DNA of 64,000 nt, taken from positions 1 to 64,000 of the forward strand of contig NZ_JABSPU010000008.1 in the NCBI RefSeq assembly GCF_013214815.1. The letters are read 5' to 3'. Each line of letters opens with the position of its first letter. Position 1 is the first letter of the stretch. The stretch comes from Gilvibacter sp. (GTDB lineage Bacteria > Bacteroidota > Bacteroidia > Flavobacteriales > Flavobacteriaceae). The notes beneath the pieces are model-generated. The model made no database searches. It was not told the DNA's origin and worked only from the letters and a program-made list of their open reading frames with translations. The position numbers and the translations under genes are program-made. Shown here piece after piece: positions 60,517-64,000 of this stretch.

Positions 60517-61835
60517 GCCAAAACGTAGTACTTATTCTTGTACTTAACAATCAATGCCAAAGCGCGATAGAGGATCCAAACGAGCAGCGCATACCAGATC
60601 CCATCCATCTGCAGATCAAAATACTTACTGATAAAAAGCGTTGGTATAAAGCCCAAAATGGTTGAACCCAGCAATACGTTGCGCAGGTATTTCATCTCAC
60701 CCAAACCTTTAAAGACCGCATCTAAAGTAAAGGCCATTGCACTGATCGGCATCGACACTAAAACATACCAAAAGATATCGTTGTATACCGCAAGTACTTC
60801 AGGTTCTTTATTGAATAACACTCCTAGCGGCGTGTAGAAAATAAGACCAACGGTGATGAGAATTGCACTGACCACCAAATTGTAACCGCAGACCTTTTTG
60901 GTAAGTGACCAAAGACCTTTGTAGTCGTTTCCTCCCAGCAATCGCCCACCGAGTATATTCCCAGCTGCACCGTATCCGTCTAAGAAAAAGGCCGCAAAGA
61001 GCCAGAGGTTAATGGCAATGGTATAGCCAGCAATTTCATTATCCCCTAAAGAGGTTGCCTCTCTAACAGCCAAGATCAAGGCGGCGTTCAGCGCCAAAGA
61101 GCGCACTACCAAATTTCCCCACATACTCACCAAGCGTTTGACTTCTGGGTGTAAGGTCTTCTTAAAGCGGAGCGAAACTTTGGTTTTGGTTTTGAGCAGT
61201 ACGGTGACCAAAATGGCCATGACCGCCTGAGCAATTAAACTGGCCCAAGCAGCGCCTTTAATGTTCATGGGCTCGATAAAGCCTTCCACGCCATAGACCA
61301 AGGCAAAGTCTAAAATGATGTTAACTACTACTCCCGTTATGGCCACGATCATAGGCCAAAAGGTATTTTGCAGACCTCTAAAAATCCCAAAGATCGCAAA
61401 GGTGTACAGCGTCAGTGGGAAGCCCCAAACACGAATGTTGTAATAGTCCACACTGTAATCCAGAATGCGACCGTCCGCTTCCATTAGAATGAAGATCTGC
61501 CGTGAAAAGAAATAGGTGGAGGCCAAAATGATCAGGCTAGTGAGCACATTGAAAAAGACGGCCTGTGCTGGGAAGCTGCGGAGTTTATCCAAATTCCCTG
61601 CACCTAAATTTTGACTGATGATTGCCGTGATGGCTGATCTGGATTGCCCCAATACCCAAATAAAGGTAGACAGCAGCGTCCCGACGATTCCTGCGGCAGC
61701 CAGGGATTCTTTTCCAAACTCTGGGATATTCCCAACAACGGCAGTATCTGTAAGGGATAACACCGGTTCTGCTATACCCGAGATGATCGCTGGGATGGCC
61801 AATTGCTGTATTCGTTTAAACGAGATATCAACCAA
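60507..61835 (-). CDS. MATE family efflux transporter
   Basis: 442 residues with 12 predicted helices in two six-helix halves. It exports cationic drugs or metabolites using Na+ or H+. The N-terminal half starts 'RIQQLAIPAIISGIAEPVLS' and continues 'LTDTAVVGNIPEFGKESLAA'; the family residues G-x-x-x-x-Q-N are seen in 'FGIFRGLQNTFWPMI' and 'IISQNLGAGNLDK'. The DinF subgroup fits best. The gene shares 8 bases with the preceding acetyltransferase gene, so the two are coupled. Confidence 0.9.
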   Translation of the reverse strand: MVDISFKRIQQLAIPAIISGIAEPVLSLTDTAVVGNIPEFGKESLAAAGIVGTLLSTFIWVLGQSRSAITAIISQNLGAGNLDKLRSFPAQAVFFNVLTSLIILASTYFFSRQIFILMEADGRILDYSVDYYNIRVWGFPLTLYTFAIFGIFRGLQNTFWPMIVAITGVVVNIILDFALVYGVEGFIEPMNIKGAAWASLIAQAVMAILVTVLLKTKTKVSLRFKKTLHPEVKRLVSMWGNLVVRSLALNAALILAVREATSLGDNEIAGYTIAINLWLFAAFFLDGYGAAGNILGGRLLGGNDYKGLWSLTKKVCGYNLVVSAILITVGLIFYTPLGVLFNKEPEVLAVYNDIFWYVLVSMPISAMAFTLDAVFKGLGEMKYLRNVLLGSTILGFIPTLFISKYFDLQMDGIWYALLVWILYRALALIVKYKNKYYVLAKK

Positions 61836-62346
61836 GACCTTTAGTGTTTAAGGGCAGTTCATAACAGTAAAAAGGATGCTCGCTCTGTTTGGGGAAGTAG
61901 ATATTACCCAAACGCTTATATCCACGGGCTTCGTAGAATTTTTGATTCCGATGGTTTTGACTAAAAGTGTCCAACCGAACGGAGGTCACATTATTGATCT
62001 TGGCCAGACCTTCTGCAAAATCCATTAGCGAACGCGCCAAACCTTGTCCTTGGAATTGAGGATGTACCGCCAGGCGATGAATATAGTACTGCTTTGCGTC
62101 TTTGGTTAGCCAATTGACCTCTTGGTATTCTTCATCCTTGAGGGTGGAAATGGTAATGGTTCCCGCAAGTATGTCATCTTGGAATAAAAGGTAGAGTTCT
62201 TTGCGTTTTAAGTCGTTTTCAAAGGCTGCTTTGGAAGGGTAATGTGCGTTCCACTGGTAGATGCCTCGGGAGATCATATCCTGAGCACAAGCCGCTGTGA
62301 GGGCCAGTATTTGCGGTATTTCTTCTTTTTTTGCGAGCCGAATCAT
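61828..62346 (-). CDS. GNAT family N-acetyltransferase
   Basis: 172-residue GNAT protein. The acetyl-CoA loop is 'LAVHPQFQGQGLARSLMDFA' (Q-x-Q-G-L-A), motif B is 'VRLDTFSQNHRNQKFYEARG' and the beginning is 'IRLAKKEEIPQILALTAACA'. The closest known types act on small molecules such as amino acids. Its end overlaps the MATE start by 8 bases, a plausible resistance pair, but the substrate is unknown. The start lies 10 bp from a TAnnTTTG box used by the divergent usp gene. Confidence 0.87.
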   Translation of the reverse strand: MIRLAKKEEIPQILALTAACAQDMISRGIYQWNAHYPSKAAFENDLKRKELYLLFQDDILAGTITISTLKDEEYQEVNWLTKDAKQYYIHRLAVHPQFQGQGLARSLMDFAEGLAKINNVTSVRLDTFSQNHRNQKFYEARGYKRLGNIYFPKQSEHPFYCYELPLNTKGLG

Positions 62347-62356
62347 TAATTCGCAT

Positions 62357-62364
62357 TACTTTTG
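62357..62364 (+). promoter_or_regulatory. Promoter -7 element of the universal stress protein gene (TACTTTTG)
   Basis: TACTTTTG matches TAnnTTTG and ends 28 bp before the ATG at 62393. It makes the longer reading frame starting upstream (62297) unlikely. Confidence 0.6.
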
Positions 62365-62392
62365 TGTAAAGGTAATTAAACCCACCACCAAA

Positions 62393-63187
62393 ATGAAGAA
62401 GATAATCGTACCGGTTGGAAATACCGAAAACGGAATCAACAATTTGAACTATGCTGTAAAGTTTGCTTCCATGAGTGGAGCTACAGTTTACCTAGTAAAT
62501 CTTTACAGAGAGTTCTCTAAAGTTGGGGGGCTTACCAAGGTCAATGAGTTGCTTCATGAAGAGAGTGAAGCGCAGCTGCAAAAGATCATTGATTCTGTGG
62601 ATACAGGAGATGTCGAAGTACTCGCTCGCGCGATTAAAGGCGACCCTTTTGAAGGCATCACACGTATTTCTAATCAGCTGGGTGTTGATCTAATGATCGT
62701 TTCTCCTCAAAGTATTGATATCAAAGACGAAGTCTATCTAGGCAGTATTACTGGAAAGATCATCAAAGAAACAGACATTCCTGTTTTGGTAATTCCACAA
62801 GATTATATTTTTAGAAAGGTTGAGGTGATCCTTATGGCTATTAAAAGCGGAAGGATCGTGAAAGAAGGATTATTGGACCCTCTTAAAGCGATGCTGAATC
62901 TATTCTCGGCTAAACTCAATGTACTTCACGTGATCACTCCAGACACTGATGAGAATGACCTAGAGCACGATGCGGTTTTAAAGGAGCTTGAAAGCAACAC
63001 CAAAACCACAGAAAACGCTACGATTTATCAAGGGGTGTTGGAGCACTTCCAATCCAACAATCCAGACATGCTTTGCGTGATCCGCAGAAAGCGTGGATTC
63101 TTCCAAAAGCTGTGGGAAACCTCAGCGGTTATGAAAAAAGACTTTTACACCAGCAAACCTTTGCTGATCTTAAGCGGACAAGAATAA
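62393..63187 (+). CDS. Universal stress protein with two Usp domains
   Basis: 264 residues. The first Usp domain begins 'KKIIVPVGNTENGINNLNYA' and ends 'GSITGKIIKETDIPVLVIPQ', a G-2x-G-9x-G-like end with a Thr rather than the exact ATP loop. The second starts at 'FRKVEVILMAIKSGRI' and is more divergent. It is typical of flavobacterial tandem Usp proteins, which respond to starvation or oxidative stress. ATP binding is uncertain because the glycine pattern is incomplete. I start it at the ATG at 62393. Downstream, 27 bp away, is tRNA-Ala. Confidence 0.88.
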   Translation: MKKIIVPVGNTENGINNLNYAVKFASMSGATVYLVNLYREFSKVGGLTKVNELLHEESEAQLQKIIDSVDTGDVEVLARAIKGDPFEGITRISNQLGVDLMIVSPQSIDIKDEVYLGSITGKIIKETDIPVLVIPQDYIFRKVEVILMAIKSGRIVKEGLLDPLKAMLNLFSAKLNVLHVITPDTDENDLEHDAVLKELESNTKTTENATIYQGVLEHFQSNNPDMLCVIRRKRGFFQKLWETSAVMKKDFYTSKPLLILSGQE

Positions 63188-63195
63188 AATTTTAC

Positions 63196-63203
63196 TATTT
63201 TTG
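63196..63203 (+). promoter_or_regulatory. Promoter -7 element of tRNA-Ala (TATTTTTG)
   Basis: TATTTTTG matches TAnnTTTG and ends 11 bp before the tRNA 5' end, the same distance as for tRNA-Cys. Confidence 0.6.
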
Positions 63204-63214
63204 CTTCCCACAAT

Positions 63215-63288
63215 GGGGATGTAGCTCAGTTGGCTAGAGCGCTTGACTGGCAGTCAAGAGGTCGTCGGTTCGAATCCGATCTTCTCCA
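63215..63288 (+). tRNA. tRNA-Ala (anticodon GGC)
   Basis: A 74-nt cloverleaf. GGGGATG (63215-63221) faces CTTCTCC (63281-63287) with discriminator A at 63288. It shows the G3-U70 wobble that specifies alanine, and one U6-U67 mismatch. The anticodon stem CTTGA/TCAAG holds GGC at 63249-63251. The T arm GTCGG-TTCGAAT-CCGAT is standard. CCA is not encoded. Confidence 0.95.
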
Positions 63289-63298
63289 CATCAAGCAG

Positions 63299-63330
63299 AA
63301 AATCCACACCAGAAGGTGTGGATTTTTTTA
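63299..63330 (+). terminator. Intrinsic terminator after tRNA-Ala
   Basis: AAAATCCACACC (63299-63310) pairs with GGTGTGGATTTT (63315-63326) around AGAA and runs into a T tract. That T tract is also the left arm of the next, larger hairpin. Confidence 0.88.
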
Positions 63331-63383
63331 TACCGAAAAGCGAGTTGAAAGTTTACTTTCATAAACGCTTGGAGGTATAAAAA
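63325..63383. other. Nested three-stem hairpin of 59 nt
   Basis: The outer arms TTTTTATACC (63325-63334) and GGTATAAAAA (63374-63383), the middle arms AAGCG (63338-63342) and CGCTT (63366-63370), and the inner arms GAAAGT (63347-63352) and ACTTTC (63355-63360) are all exact complements. A further small hairpin CCAACC/GGTTGG (63389-63403) follows. No coding sequence is seen. Confidence 0.6.
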
Positions 63384-63412
63384 ATAAACCAACCGAAGGT
63401 TGGGTTGATTTT

Positions 63413-63720
63413 CTATTTGCATAAGTGTGAGTCATTTCGGAAGATTTGGCGAAGACAAATCAATCCGAAGAGTGCGTGAATGCTCGGAACATTCAACGCT
63501 AGTTGAATGAATCTGGAGGGTGCGAGAATGTTCGGAAGCGCGCAGCGAATCCGCGCATAAACTGCCAGCGCGGCAGTCTGGCCCCTTCGCTAAAAATGTC
63601 TACCAGACATTTTCTAAACGCTCGGTCCTATTTGCAGTAGTGCGAGTCACTTCGGAACATTTTGCTTGCAAAATGAATCCGTGATTGTTCGGAAGATTGA
63701 ACAAAGCCAATTCAATCTGA
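63413..63720. repeat. Array of five hairpin units with constant flanks and variable stems
   Basis: Units begin near 63425, 63472, 63520, 63640 and 63681. Each has a head ending in TCGGAA, an inverted repeat and a tail AATCYG. The arms are GATTTG/CAAATC, CATTCAAC/GTTGAATG, CGC/GCG, CATTTTGC/GCAAAATG and GATTGAA/TTCAATC. Units 1 and 4 share a longer preceding 36-bp copy (63413 and 63628) that is about 85% identical. Between units 3 and 4 lie ACTGCC/GGCAGT (63561-63577) and AAAATGTCT/AGACATTTT. No convincing gene is present, though one forward frame is partly open. Confidence 0.7.
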
Positions 63721-63742
63721 CATCTATGTCCTCTCAAAAACC

Positions 63743-64000
63743 CTAATCCAAACTCAAACCTAGCAACTGCAACATTTCTTTAACCCCCATTTCTTCAATT
63801 TTAGTAGCATTGAAGGTCATGGTGAAGTCATTTGTAACAAGCTGGTATTTAAGATAGGGCCGCTCGGTCATTTTATAGAAATCAGCCAGGTAATACTCCA
63901 CATGATTGCTCAGTAGGCGATAATCGAGCTTGGGAGCATGTTCACTGGCACAGAAATAAACTAGTACTTCTTCACCAGATTTAATGTCTTTGGAATAATA
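63743..64000 (-). CDS. C-terminal end of an unidentified protein
   Basis: The stop codon is TAG (complement at 63743-63745) and the frame remains open to the window edge, giving 85 C-terminal residues. The sequence includes 'YSKDIKSGEEVLVYFCASEH', 'DYRLLSNHVEYYLADFYKMT' and ends 'EMGVKEMLQLLGLSLD'. It looks like a compact alpha+beta cytosolic domain. I do not recognise a family, and the start is outside the window. The hairpin array lies immediately downstream of its stop, so it could act as this gene's 3' region. Confidence 0.65.
   Translation of the reverse strand, partial: YYSKDIKSGEEVLVYFCASEHAPKLDYRLLSNHVEYYLADFYKMTERPYLKYQLVTNDFTMTFNATKIEEMGVKEMLQLLGLSLD

Noticed and set aside
63421-63680. 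A protein-coding gene in the partly open forward frame through the hairpin array
   Set aside because: The frame contains an in-frame stop, has no start signal, and its translation is low-complexity with repeated SEH-like strings. Structure explains the sequence better.
63413-63720. CRISPR array
   Set aside because: The recurring parts are palindrome flanks and the variable parts are self-complementary arms, not unrelated spacers. No cas genes are present.
1-64000. Prophage, integrative element or transposon in the window
   Set aside because: No integrase, transposase, terminase or conjugation gene is seen, and gene content is housekeeping throughout.

Overview
The window reads as chromosome of a member of the Bacteroidota, most likely a marine Flavobacteriaceae. 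The evidence is a mid-40s GC content by eye, several copies of the Bacteroidota -7 promoter element TAnnTTTG, a type IX secretion (T9SS) C-terminal sorting domain, DUF4175, head-GIN and YceD-rpmF-fabH-accBC gene content, short lipobox lipoproteins, and weak Shine-Dalgarno signals. Genes are densely packed on both strands. I see no prophage, no insertion sequence with a transposase, no CRISPR array and no rRNA. Three tRNA genes are present: Cys-GCA, a CAT-anticodon tRNA and Ala-GGC.

Layout. 1-9 kb: the N-terminal part of a DUF4175 membrane protein, an AlkB-type alkane monooxygenase, gltX, an outer-membrane barrel protein, an SPFH protein with a small secreted partner, glnS with an extra C-terminal domain, folB, tRNA-Cys and a LysE-type exporter. 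9-18 kb: a head-GIN protein, rnr, a DUF2007 protein, a 500-bp AT-rich gap that could be a replication origin, rpiB, a cation diffusion facilitator, two acetyltransferases, an S41 protease, a DUF4349 lipoprotein and rnpA. 18-27 kb: a tightly coupled hydrolase operon (MBL-fold, S8 subtilase, M1 peptidase), a K+/Na+-proton antiporter, lepA and dusB. 27-36 kb: a LolE/FtsX-like permease with rbfA, mce, the CAT tRNA, ribE, pdxA, and the lipid/ribosome run DUF177-rpmF-fabH-accB-accC.

36-47 kb: a coupled run of a 50-residue membrane peptide, an FAD oxidoreductase, mtgA and a Gre-like protein, then an ABC ATPase without its permease, a prolyl oligopeptidase, and a cluster of two DoxX paralogues flanking an FG-GAP/UnbV T9SS protein and a diheme cytochrome, with asd upstream. 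47-64 kb: mscL, alr-tdk, a conserved unknown, a small DoxX-like protein, rsmI, an AhpD-like protein, recJ, a peptidoglycan-binding protein, lpxH-queD, a LytS/LytTR two-component pair with a candidate operator before a large unknown lipoprotein, a MATE transporter, an acetyltransferase, a universal stress protein, tRNA-Ala, and a 420-bp zone made almost entirely of hairpins.

The most unusual feature is that last zone (63299-63720). After the tRNA-Ala terminator comes a nested three-stem hairpin and then five units sharing a head (GTGCGAG...TTCGGAA) and a tail (AATCYG). Each unit encloses a different inverted repeat, so the arms have changed together while the flanks stayed fixed. Other items worth attention are six convergent gene pairs sharing exactly four nucleotides at their stop codons, a LytTR-like operator of two 11-bp repeats at 21-bp period, and a 17-bp element present in the same orientation ahead of both divergent genes rbfA and mce.
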